64,000 nucleotides of DNA, taken from the NCBI GenBank assembly GCA_005406025.1, contig BGZK01000139.1, forward strand, positions 434,001 to 498,000, read 5' to 3'. The DNA comes from Eumeta japonica. Lineage: Eukaryota > Arthropoda > Insecta > Lepidoptera > Psychidae. Of this stretch, positions 1-13,400 are shown piece after piece; within the stretch, counting starts at the first letter, position 1; every line of letters starts with the position of its first letter. A model generated the notes under the pieces. The model was not told the DNA's origin. It did not search any database and saw only the letters and a list, made by a program, of their open reading frames with translations. The translations under genes were made by a program, and so were the position numbers.

Positions 1-249
1 AAAAGGAAATCCGAAATTAAAATGAGAGTAAAGTTTATGATAGCAATTTCATTGGAAATAGTGTTCGTAAAATTGTTGACTTCGTACAAAAGATCATTTA
101 AACGACGGAGACACGTCCATCAACATACAACCAACCTCATGACAGGTGTTGTTGTATTTCTAGTCTTTCCCGCAACTTACGCCATCTGTTTGACGTCGTT
201 CTTGTATAAAATACAAACGACCGAATCGCATTGCATTTTCGAATCGCAG

Positions 250-516
250 GTGTACATAGGCGAGATCTCCGAGCCGCGCCTGCGCGGCCTGCTCATCGGC
301 ACGCCGTTCGTGGCGTACTCGCTGGGCGTGCTGTACGTGTACATGCTGGGCAGCGCGCTGGACTGGCGCGCGGTGGCGCACCTCTGCATAGTGCTGCCGG
401 CGCTCTCGTTCGTCGCTCTCGCGCTCTCCCCCGAGAGCCCCACGTGGCTCGCTAGACACGGCAAATTCCACGAGGCGGCGGCCGCCATGGCGCGGTTACG
501 CGGCGACATGGATACT
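250..516 (+). CDS. Tret1-like transporter, internal exon (TM4 end to TM6)
   Basis: The exon holds 89 codons, phase 0 at both ends. The acceptor is ...TCGCAG before GTGTACATAGG and the donor is GTGAGT after GATACT. It encodes VYIGEISEPRLRG, the cytoplasmic TM4-TM5 signature, then two hydrophobic segments (TM5 and TM6), then SPESPTWLARHGKFHEAA and LRG, the usual start of the central cytoplasmic loop. Its GC content is far above the flanking introns. The open frame continues a little at both ends, but those parts are intron: they are AT-rich and do not match the family. Confidence 0.9.
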
Positions 517-3500
517 GTGAGTAGTCATTTTTATCGAAATGTCTTTATCTTATTCGGCCACCTGGGCTATAAATCGTTAAACAATATTTAAATACATCAC
601 AATTAAATCATAGATCATCACGATCAAGAAAATTAAAAAGTTTAATTGCAGAGTCTTACGATGTGGTCATGGATTGTATGTATTTTGTAAACGAACCATA
701 TTTATTTTGAGATCAACAAGTTCAACATTCCAATGTCAATATGGTGGATAAAAAACTGGCGTCTGAGCTACATTGAAAATTGATATACATTGAGCATAAC
801 ATTGGAAAATAATTGTGAGCGGACAGATGGGTCAAGAAACATACTCAAATAGATTACTACTTCTTTACATCCACCTTAGTCCTGTAAATTTCATATACCT
901 AGACCGCTATTTGTAACGACGGTGTCGGCGATAATTAATGAAAATTGGTACATATGAAAACAATAAATTAATGAAAATTTCACAGACTTAAGGATCATTA
1001 ATTATCGCCATTTTATTATACAGACTAATTTTCATTAATTGTCATTTTCGTCAACTTTAAAGACAAGGACATAGTTATATTAACCTCAATATTGTGATAG
1101 TGCCAAGGAGTAATATAATAACACGCACAGTAACTAGTATTTCACATTTATCAACTGTCAACACAATATGTCAAAGTCGTTTTCCTTTCTAAATTGTGAA
1201 ATCTTGTTGAATCATAATTAAAAATATTTTTATACAAAGAACATATCACAAAATAAATTATTGTACTGTATTCTTAATGGAATCCTTGTACTTTTTGATT
1301 TTTATTTTATAAAGTATACAAAGACGTAGCCGTGAATGAAACTCTTTTTAAAGTTCCGTACCCAAAGGGTAAAAACGGGACCCTATTACTAAAACTTCAC
1401 TGTCCGTCTGTCTGTCTGTCACCAGGCTATATCTCATGAATCGTGATAAATACATAGTTGAAATTTTCACAGATGATGCATTTCTGTTGCCGCTATAATA
1501 ACAAATACAAAAAGATAATAAAATAAATATTTAAGTTGGGCTCCCATACAACAAACGTGATTTTTTTGCCGTTTTTAGATCGATATTAATAACGGCAACA
1601 GGTAGACGCTTGAAATATTCACATAATATTTAGTTGTATATTCACTACAAAAATAAATAATTAAATTAAAGTAAAATAAATTAAGTGGTGCTCCCATAAA
1701 ACAAACGTGATTTTTTGCCGTTTTTTTTTTCGATCTTAATAACGATAGCAGGTAGAAACTTGAAATATTTACAGCATATTTAGATTTATATTCATTTTAA
1801 AAATAAATTACTACTTAATTGAAATAAAAAACTAAAAAAAAAGATCATATTATCATGTCTAATATTGTATAGATAATGGTACGGAACCCTTCGTGCGCAA
1901 GTCTGATTTGCACTTGGCCGGTTGTTTATCATTTCACCTTAGTTTTTAACCACCGCGTACAATCATCGCAAGTATAAAAAATGTTTCCTCAATGCACGTT
2001 ACAATCCAGACGCTCGGCGAATGAGAGCTAACAAGTAACAGATCACCGAAGTTACGATACAACGCACGAAACTCTGCCGTTCTGAATTGCCTGCCAATGG
2101 TATAATGCGCAGGTTTAACACTCCCCGACCCTTCCTTCTTCTCCCCCGCGTGCCTGTTTTACGCCATTGCGACTCTTTCGTGACGAACTTCACAGCGGCA
2201 GAGTTTCGTCCGTAGCAGTGAAGTATCGGCCGTTGAATGGGACCGCCTGGGATCACCGCGTGATGTTGGCTTTTTGGAGTTACATTTTTTTTTATTAATA
2301 GTTTAATAATAATAAAAGGTTTGTTTACATAAATAAAAACAAATAATTATAATTTTATTGCTATTCCATATTTATATTTTTTTATTATTCCATTTAATTA
2401 CTCTCAAATATTGTTAATTTATTTCATATCCCTGTTACATAATACATAATAGTATATAGGGAAAGGAACTTAGTTCCAACCCGGTGTCTCACGACATCTC
2501 CCGTTTATTTTATTTTTTTATTTAAAAATCAGCGAAAATATTGAATCAATTTCGATAGTGATTTCCAAAGCCAAGACAAGCAGATAGCAAGAACAACAGC
2601 CATATAATTATACTCATAAAATGTGCAGGCGAAACTACACTACCTACCATTTTCTTCAAAAAGTAGACTCAACGGCCCTAGCTCTACTAGTAGGTACGTA
2701 ATGAAGTCTTCTGTACCTGCATTCGATAAAAATACACCTAAAAATTATGCTTATTCCTTATAATATAAAATTTATGCAATTTATACGGAATACATTTTTA
2801 TTCACTTCCACGTTAAATTTATTCACCCCTATCTTTACTGTTATCGCTAAGAGTTCTAACGTGTTCCTGCTACGATTATCACGTCGGAATTATATATACG
2901 AATGAAAAGGTGCAGATAGATTAATAAGTAATTAATTTTAATTCGGTATATACTAGTTTTTACTAATAGCCATCGAAGAGTAGTTTCTGGCGACAAATCG
3001 CAGTATAATTGCAGTAACCTAACCTAACTTCTTTAAGAAGTGCTGGCTTCCGTTATCAGGTCTACTGAGCTGATGATGGAAGTTATCATATCATGCTACT
3101 GCATTGTATGATAACTACTCAAGAAAATACCCTTTCGAACAAAACAAAAATTTTCTAAATCGGTCCACAATTGACGTATTTATCGCTGAACATAAATAAA
3201 AAGAAAATACTTACAGACGAACATAGAACGTTCTCCTTTTTCGAAGTCGGTTAAAAATGTATGTTTATAATAAAAATATTCTGGATAATAATTGAAATTT
3301 TATAAGCGCAACTTTGCTTCCTTCCTTACACAGCTAAATATTGTATTTTAAACAGAAAAATTGATAATTTTTTTTATCAAAATGCATGCATATACTATTT
3401 CTATTACATTTTTATTGTTATAAAAGTACTTATTAGAGACTGCACAGTACATGTCTAGGAGATATAACTTAGAAAATCGATAAATAAATTTATCAAAAGA

Positions 3501-6500
3501 AAAGGCGATTAAATATAATTTATCCACAAATCCTAGTATGTAACAATTTTTGACGTCAATATAAATCAATAAACGTTGTATCAATATAGTTCTTTTATTT
3601 CGAAAGAACATAACAGACGCCAATGCATAAATTAGACACAACGGTATATTCATTCGTATGACGTTTGTTGCGGTAGACTTTGAATGATTATAAAAACTTC
3701 GAATTTAAGTTAAATCGGAAAAGATCAAAATTTTTCAAAAGTTGCGTCATGAGGATAAATGCAATAATTATATTGTTATGAAATCTTTTAAAAAATAAAC
3801 ATATAACTAATTTCAAACGGTCAAAAATCTTGGTTAAAAATTGTTTTTTTTTCCCGTGAGATTGAAATGAATTCGACACACATGTGTGAATAACTGATAA
3901 TTTTGAACATCAAGAAAATAATACAAAAACTTAGATCGTAGAAAACGTATATTCCTTCCGCGTACCTACAGTAGAGTAATCTGCATACAAAAAGTGGAAA
4001 AAAACGTAATCATTTTTATTTTTAGGGCTCCGTACTAGAAAATGGAAAAACGGAACCCTTATGGGATCTCTCGTTGTCTGTTGGTCCATATATCACAGCC
4101 AATTTGCTCTGAATCTATTCGACTGATTAAGTTGACATTGGTCCATATATGTATGCGACGTAACACAGACGTGTAACGTGAATAAGTGAATTTTAAATAT
4201 AAGTACCAATTTCGGAGGGTATACTAGAAAATTAAAAAAAACTTTTGCTAACTGTACCATGTAATATATTAAATGACATGTTTATTATGAGGGTCTCGTT
4301 TTATATGTATGTATGTATGTATTAACGTATATACACATTTTATAATCTTAAAATAAATACTTTTTATTATTTTATTGTGTACGTTTTTATTTCGCGAAAA
4401 TTCATTATTAGACGCTAGCTTGCGACATGCATGACAGCATGCAAGCGTTAATTTTAAAATTATTTCGGAAAATAGATAAAAATTTATCATTTTCCCTTTA
4501 TCTACGAAACTACTGCGCCTAAATTTTCAAAAAAAAAAATACTCAAAATAAATTTTTACTTAAATATTACAAGAAAACCTAATGGATTTTTTTTAACACA
4601 CTATACACTTTTTATAAAGTCATTTATACTATAAGTTCACTTCGTTTCGATTTATTTCAATGTCCAATATAAACTGGCACTCACTAAGTACGTGAATGCA
4701 TACTTACTGCGTATAAATTTATAAAAGCAGTAACGTATACAAGCGTCAAATTTGTCGTAATAAATAAAAAAGTGTGAACGGGGTGTGTGCTATGAATCCG
4801 TAATTGAATTAATGGAAATAATTTCTTTTAAGTACCTATTTGATACAAATATGTAGGAGGTATGCGGTACGTATGTGCTATCTAGTACGGAACCCTCAAT
4901 GCGCGAATCAGACTCGCAATTCGCCAGTTTTTTTTTTTAATACCGCAACATCATCTAATTGATGTCCAATAAAAAACATTAATCACGGTTTCTCTTACAT
5001 CCATGTATTTAAGCGGTGCTTAGGCGTTATATGATCAGGCAGTAAGACAAATGATTCTGTTTTTTCATCATCATCATCATCATCATAATTCGCTCAATCA
5101 TCGGTTAGTCGCAATGACTGAGGACAAATCTCGATATAGCGAAGGGAGTGTAGCTATATGAGAGAGTGTAGATTCTAGCCTGGATTAGGAGTGGCGGGAG
5201 CGCAGAGTCAGCCGGCAAATTTAGCCAGAAATGAGAGTCGAGATAGATAAAAGATACTATCGGTAAATAAATATAGTGGGAATGGGTAAGTTTCTTCCGT
5301 CTATTTTCCGTTCTTCGTTTTTTTTTTGTTAAGCGCAGACTTCCGGGGCCCGTTTCTGGGAGTTGAAAGAGTTCATCTGCAGCTTTTTTAATTTATACTT
5401 TACTCTGTGCTAATGCAATCGGTTTTTCGTGATTTCTATTGTGATAGCCCGTGTCTTGTCTGAGCGAGTCTCTCGAGCGTAAGCAGCTTTCTGTTACAGT
5501 AGATCTTAAAGTGGAGATAAATAGATGGTGTCAAGAAAGAATTCCTTCTTTAGTGATTTCTTTCTTTCGTCGGCCTTTCATTCTTCACTTTCTTCATTTG
5601 ACGCAAACGTTTCTGAAACTTTGTTAAGTTCATCGGTAGGCTTTTTAATTTCTGTTTTGCTCCATGTTCGCTATGGTGGCCCCTTATTCTTGGTTCCTAT
5701 TAGCTCGTGTCTTGTCTACGCGAGTTCCCCTCGTGTAACTAAGGAGTCTTATTTTTTTCCATTTTAGTAAACATTAATGCGATGTTCATTATATGGTATC
5801 GAGCTCTTCTTTTAAAAGAGATCCTTCTTTCCTTATTTCTTCCTTCAGTTAAGCGTTAATTCTTCATATTCTTCGCTCAGTGCAGACTGTCAGTGTCACT
5901 TTCTGAAGATTGATAAAGTTCTTATTTGTCTCTGTGCTAATGTGGTCAATTCTTCTTGGTTTCTGTTGTGGTAGCCAGGAATAGCCCGTGTCTTGATTGG
6001 GCGAATCTCTCAAGGGTAGCCAGTTTTCTGTAAGGCATTCTGTTTTGTGAGAAAAAAATAAAGTTACGCCTACGCAGCCTTATTAAAATCTTATATACGT
6101 AAAGAAAATACGTAATAACTAATCGTTTGTGTGTTTCTTTGGGTTCTATAATAATCTAAATACAATATTTACATCATTGTCTTCCAGTCTCGGACTATTG
6201 GAACTGAAGATCCCAATCCGATATTTCTGAAAAAATTGAATATATTGCTGATGTTGGAATATCAATATATTTAAATATTACATGTGAAAAGAAATTTCTC
6301 ATACATACATTAGATACAATTATCACATCAAAATCTGCCTATTATTCTTTTATATAGTTTTGATGAGACAAGTACAATATGGAACAAATCAAGTTATCCC
6401 ATATATTTAGGGTATATATGAATGTATATAAATTACTTCAAATCCTAAGTAACAGCATCTGAGATGTTTCATAACAAAAACTTCATTTTAAATCTAAATC

Positions 6501-7272
6501 AATTTCGTAATTCACTTTACAATTAATTAGTCTAGGAGCGATAATTTTTGAGACCAAAAAAATTTATAACAGGATGAAATCCATTGTAAAGGGAAGAAGA
6601 TATATAAAAAAAGAAGAAAAATAAATTATGGCCGATTCGAGATTGGGAATAGAAGAAGGTTAAACTTTTAAGAGTGAAAAACGGTTTATCGCGATTTCTG
6701 GGAAAATTACAAGTATTTAGAAAATCTACAACTTTTGTATTTACACTTTTTTCATATAACCTAAAAATATCTGTGAAAAATAAAAATAACTGACTTTTTG
6801 ATTTTTTAATTTTATCACCTACAAAAAAAAATTCTAGAAATTTTGCTGAAAATTTACCTTAAATCCCAAATACGCTCTAATTTGTTTGATTGAAAATATT
6901 TATTTTTCTCCTTATTTTGATATGATCGAAAAAATAACCTTATTTTCAATCGAAAAATCTCACGTTAAAAAAGTTGCTTTTTAATAAAAGTTGGTGCGCT
7001 TTTTGTTCGTTGAAACCTATACTTTCTGATAATGTTCTAAAAAATATACGGTATTATGGAAAATGTTCTCAAATAATGCACAAAACTAAAAAACTCGATT
7101 TAGAAAATGTTTTTTTAATATCGTTTACAATTTTGATCTATTCATTATATGACTTTAATTATAACCTAAATGTATATCGTCAAACACGTAGAAAGTTATT
7201 AAATGTGTTTCCGCCAAATATACTCTTTTTAACGAACACATGTATTTAGCAATGATACTTTTCCAGACTACA

Positions 7273-7321
<49 letters not shown>

Positions 7322-7338
7322 CACACACACACACAAAA

Positions 7339-7406
<68 letters not shown>

Positions 7407-10400
7407 ATATATAAAACTCACGCCTATTTTCCAGAAGGGTAGGCAGAGACTATAGCTTTCCACAAGGTTACGATCTTTTCCTAAGATATTATCTACTGCA
7501 TCTAAAATACTGTACCTTTTAGGAAACCTCAAACCTCATTTTGAATATCTGTCGTAGTACTAGTAATATTGAATAGAATAATTTAAAATTCATTTCTTAC
7601 TTTCACTGTTACTCATTAAATGAACTGTATTTAGGATTTGTGTTTATTTGTTGTCGTTTATAACTAAAAAAAAATATTAGACTGTCAGATCCAGTTGTCT
7701 TATTTTTTTTTACAAAATTTGTTTTAATGTGTTTTTATGAAACGCTATTAAAATAACAACACTTTGCAACAATCACAATTCACGAAATAAATGAGGATGG
7801 AAATTCTTCAAGCAAAAGGTGACAAGCAATAATTAATTAGTTCTGCTAAAATCACTGCCCGATAAAGCTACAAAAAAAAAAACAAATAAAAACTACATTT
7901 AGGGGAATGCACGATCGACCGAGCCATAGAGGCGATAAGAATATAAAAATACAGTGTGTACACGGTAAAAAAAATTGTAATTATTATGCTGATGACACTT
8001 ATTGAGCTCATTGTGAAACAATTAAAAGTTCTCGCAATGATTCTCAACAGTAAATAATTTACTTGGTATATAATTATTATTATTGTTACAAAAAAAATTA
8101 CAAGTAGCAGTCATATAATCAGCCACAGTTTGCGAATTTTTGTAGGTGGAATGTATGGTTAAAATTCTTTTGCTATGTATCTCTTGTGAGTCACAATGCA
8201 CGATCCGGTGAACTCCGGTGTCACCCGTTTAGGGGTGACATTCAGTGCGGGCCGCCCAGGCCTAGCTACGCCACTTATCTCATATGAGTTGTGTATTTTT
8301 CCGAACAAAATGTTATATTATTATTTAAATATAACTATACTTACTTCGAGACCTAAACATACTCATAACAAAAAAAAAACAATCACGTCAATCCGTCGCT
8401 TCTTTGCTGCGTGAAACAAGAACAGATCAAGACACTTTTGCGCATATAAAATTAGTAGACATCATGAATTTGGACCTATTGCTTTCTTTCACCACGAAAC
8501 GTGGGCAAAACGCATAAATCTAAACATACGCCCAACGCATGGTTCGCTTATGGTTAATGAATATGGTTAACGTAGTGATGGGCGTGGCGGCGCAGCAGCC
8601 GCCCGCGCCGCGTCGTCCGCGATCACGCGTCGTCAAACACATCGGCGCACAATTGCCGCGGAGGCCGTAAGGAACCAATTGCGGGGGTTACATTAGGCCG
8701 TCCGACGCTCGGCCGGTACATTCGCAGAATTGATTACGACACGCATAACCGGTTTTGTGTTACGTTGCGACAGTACAAAGTCGATTTCACGACAGCGAAG
8801 GTATATAATTTTAGATGATATAGGTTGAAGTTTGTATAAATAAAAAAATTAAATGGGTAACTATGTTTTTTTTTTTAATTTATGTCGATCGAAGCGTTTG
8901 CTTGGCCCGACATGTGCATACACATACGTACAAATATTCTGCCACGACTTGAAATTGTATTAGCGCTCTCGCGGTCGTAATCGTCTGTAAGTTGTTTTAG
9001 GTGACTGACATTATAAACGTGTGGGAAAAGAGACCGATGGATTCCTCGTTTTCACTGCCTGGTCGAATACTCGTATGCAAAAATCGCGAATGAAAAAATG
9101 ACGTGATGAGGGAACATCGTGAACACCTGTAGCTTTTCCCATTCACATGACAGCAGCTGTCATTTCGGTGTTAGGTGAACTAGTTGCAGCATCTTCAAAA
9201 GTAGAAATATGATTCTAGGATGTTCATCACGCGCTAACGGCTGAACGGATTGTAATAAAATTTTACATAGAGGTTACGCTATGACACAGAATGGGATACA
9301 AGTTACCTTTTATATATATGAAAACATGAAATTCCCCGTAAAAGCGGTAATTTGTTATCACTAACATCAATGACTAAAGTAGGACTACGATCGGTACCTG
9401 CATCGGGATTGAAATTGAGAACGGGATCGAGACAGAATCCGGTAACAAAACCAGAGAATTGACATCGAGAACAAGACCGTCATTGGGATTAGAATTGACA
9501 GCGAGAACAGGATCGTCCTCGGGATTAGAATTGACATCGAGAACAGGACCGTCATTGGGATTAGAATTGACAGCGAGAACAGGATCGCCATCGGGATTAA
9601 AATTGACATCGAAAACAGGACCGTCATTGGGATTAGAATTGACAGCGAGAACAGGATCGTCATCGGGATTAGAATTGACATCGGTAACAGGACCGTCGTC
9701 GAGATTAGAATTAACATCGAGAACAGGACCGTCGTTGAGATTAGAATAAACATCGAGAACAGGACTGTCATTGGGATTAGAATTGACATCGAGAACAGGA
9801 CCGTCGTCGAGATTAGAATTGACAGCCAGAACAGGATCGCCATCGGGATTAGAATTGACATCGAAAACAGGACCGTCATTGGGATTAGAATTGACAGCGA
9901 GAACAGGATCGTCATCGGGATTAGAATTGACATCGGTAACAGGACCGTCGTCGAGATTAGAATTAACATCGAGAACAGGACCGTCGTCGAGATTAGAATT
10001 AACATCGAGAACAGGACCGTCGTCGAGATTAGAATTAACATCGAGAACAGGACCGTCGTTGAGATTAGAATAAACATCGAGAACAGGACCGCCATTGGGA
10101 TTAGAATTGACATCGAGAACAGGACCGTCGTCGAGATTAGAATTAACATCGAGAACAGGACCGTCATCGAGATTAGAATTAATATCGAGAACAGGACCGT
10201 CGTCGAGATTAGAATTAACATCGAGAACAGGACCGTCGTCGGGATTAGAATTGACAGCCAGAACAGGATCGTCGTCGGGATTAGAATTGACAGCGAGAAC
10301 GACCGATACAAAAGCTGAAGGAATTCATTCTATTACGACGCGAACGAAACCGCGAGCAGTTTGAATCATATAAAAACTGGACAAGCGCGAATAAAACTCG

Positions 10401-13400
10401 CACGCTGAGAATTTCGTACAATCTCAATGATGTATGTAAACATTTCTTCCATAAAGAGTCTCGATGATGTGTGTCTATTATCAATACCGATACTGACAAA
10501 ATATTGATCTCAGGACTTTCCGAAACTTATACTTTTTTCCATCAAAAATTCAAATTTTCTTAAAAATATCCGAGTTAGCTAAGTTTTCGTAGCGCGAATA
10601 TTGATCTCCATAACAGTCCATACTCTTGTTGTAAGTGTAAACTTATAATCATAAAAAAAACACGTGTGGCACTCGGGGACTGCCGCGGTAAAGCTATTGC
10701 ACAGTATTTTTTATCAGCTTATGCAATTATAATTATTTATTTATTTTATTTGTGCAGTATTTTTTTTCCTTTGTTTTTTTTTCTTTGATATTAATTCAAG
10801 TTACACTTTTTGAGCGTGGTGACCGATAAGAAAACATTTTTTTTTTCTATTATTAAATAAATGTATAAATACACTTTGTTTATTTATATTTAAAACACTT
10901 TGTACACAAATTATACGAGTACAGATATTCACTGCTGTACAAAGATGATAAATACCTATACACCTATATACTTTCTCACAAACAGCTGATTACGTATTCA
11001 TCCGATTTCGGAGCAGCTCGTCTCGATTCGTGCGAGCTTCGTAGAGTCATACCATGAAGTAAATACAAAGAGGAGGTGCCCTAACGCCGAAACTCTAAGC
11101 AGGCATGAGTCACCAGATTGCGGGGCGAAGAGGGGGTATTACGCATGCGCAGTAACGCCGATACAACCAACGCCACCTAGAGGCGAATTGCTGAATTAAA
11201 GAGACAAGCGTAATATTTCAAAAAGTCGTTAAAAGTTCTGCTATTCATCGATAGATGGCAAAAGTAAAAAGTATCACCGCTGTGCCGGTCGGAGTGGGGG
11301 TGTTAGGTTATTTTCGTTACGGAATTTTTGGATTCGGTCTCCACGCTCAAGACCCGCGATAGAAGCTATGCAATAGCTTAAAAATATTTTTTCAAATGGT
11401 ATAACTTATCGATTTTCATATTTTTTTTCTTTACTTGGTCTGTGACACCTTTCCTTTTGTCAATTTTCATGATCAATGGGAAATACCCCATAGGTTTTTA
11501 TTTACTTGCATGTTTCAAAATATAAGGCATAAATATCCATATTTTTCGATAACGTTGACTAAGAAGCTTCATTTTTTTTTACAGCTTCAGGAGTATTTAA
11601 TATTAATTTCAACTTGATATCTTGATATGTAGGTACCACGCGTACCTGGGAAAAAGAGTCTTGATAGACAGACAGACAGCGAAGTGATCCTATAAGCGCT
11701 CCTTTTTTACTTTAGATGTACGGAACCCTAAAAACATGATTGCTAAATTTTGATTTATGCCCAGCGAAGCGAGCAGAAAACGCCTAGTATGTGTATACAT
11801 ATTCTGAGGCACTATCGTATTATTGTCATCTATTCTTTACAGGCGCAACGCGAGCTTCACGAACTGATGTCGGCCCGCGAGAAGGAGCGCGCGCGGGGCG
11901 AGGAGCACGTCCGCTTCTTCCAGACTTTGGCGCGCGCGCCCGTGCTCAAGCCGCTGCTGCTCATCAACGTCTTCAACATCCTACAGATCCTGTCGGGCAG
12001 CTACGTACTCATATTCTACGCCCAAGACATCGTGCAGAGTTCCAGCGGCAACATCGAACCGAAGGTACACGGAATTACGATCCGCCTTTCGGATTAATTT
12101 TACGTGTACAGCACAACGCACGAAACTCTGCCGCTCTGAATCGCCTGCTAATGATGCGGTGAGAAGGTACAACGCCTCCCTGAGCCTCCCTTTTTCTCTC
12201 CCGCGTTCCTATTTTGCGCCATTGCGACGCTTTCGTGACTAAGTTCACAGCAGCAGATTTTTCTGCATTGTACTGCACCTAATAATTTATCTAATGTACG
12301 ATCATATTGTACAATTTTCTTGTATTCATATACTTTTTTAATATATTAATTGTCAGTATTACCTTAGATACATGTTGGTCCCAGTAATCAATTTGTACGG
12401 GTGGTTTTTAGAACGTACTTCTTTTTTATAGATCAATGCTGTCGGTTACACTAAGTCTCGTAGGATAAACTTGATTTGTCAACTAAAATATTTTCTTCAC
12501 TTACCAACGCTGCGTGCTGTCAACGAGGCATGACGTCATCCACAATCCTTTAATATGGCTATGATACTGAAAGAAACACTTTTTACATAGTTGATAATGT
12601 GCATTTTATTAACAAGCATTTCCAAAATCTGTGATTATATGCAAAGCCGCATAGAGCAACAACAACGTGCAAGCTATAATACCAAAATTCTTTTTTCGAG
12701 AACTGTTTATAGTATTATTATAGTTCTTCAGCTATAGGTATCATTATCCTAAAGCCATAAAATAAGAGATGGAAAATTATATGAGGGTTTGCTAAGTTTG
12801 AAGATAGAATTTTTTATCGTAAAATCTATAGATAACTATGTAGACGAATGATGTATTCAATATGAATAATCGAAGAAGCAGATCCGTTATCGAAATCGAG
12901 AACGTGATCAAGATCGGAATCGCGATGAGGATCGAAATCGAGTGGACTAAAATTGAAACGGAGAAAAGAGAGTTCGGGTCAGAATCTAGAGCAGAACTGG
13001 ACTTTTAATTCAGAACAAGACTCGAATCAAAACCACAGAACATAAAGAGAGAATAGGAATGGTAAGAGGGCGGGATGCGCGTGCCCGATATATGAGCAAA
13101 CGACGGAATGAACTCGGGACACGCGCTGTACTCAGTAGAAGTTTGCAACGAATGGAGCTCCGCAGAATAATATTTAAAATGCCGTACTCCGTGATTGTAA
13201 TGGGTGAGCTCCATAGTCAAGTATCAAATGTGACCTGAGGAGAAACGGAAATTATAAAACAATTCTTGTCGTTAGAAGTATTAAGTTTTTATTCTTTGTA
13301 TCGTACGTTTACATATTACTTTCTTTATTATGTTATTAGAATATTGTTATATATTAGAAACTTTAAGTACAAATATGTTGCAAAAACATTTAGGCTCAAG

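Larger units (their letters stand above)
517..11842 (+). other. Long intron of the transporter gene (11.3 kb)
   Basis: AT-rich intron with GTGAGT donor and TTTACAG acceptor. Listed separately are dispersed repeats, a MITE, a tandem block at 5.3-6.05 kb, microsatellites, a CpG-rich island and a 36-bp minisatellite. In 517-1340, 2280-3110, 3260-4020, 6060-7270, 7460-8190 and 10320-11000 I see only AT-rich DNA without supported genes. The stretch 11000-11180 is GC-richer and contains GCATGCGC, but shows no open frame. Confidence 0.75.

Noticed and set aside
160..509. Minus-strand frames opposite the first transporter exon
   Set aside because: Shadows of the GC-rich exon with no family features.
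7155..7532. Open frames of His/Thr and Ile/Tyr repeats on both strands
   Set aside because: Translation of the AT/AC/GT microsatellite.
9385..10311. 308-codon minus-strand frame of hydrophobic 12-residue repeats
   Set aside because: Fully explained by a 36-bp tandem repeat whose length is a multiple of three; no start context, domain or splice support.
11981..12278. Minus-strand frames downstream of the transporter exon ending at 12064
   Set aside because: They cover exon antisense and the MITE copy.
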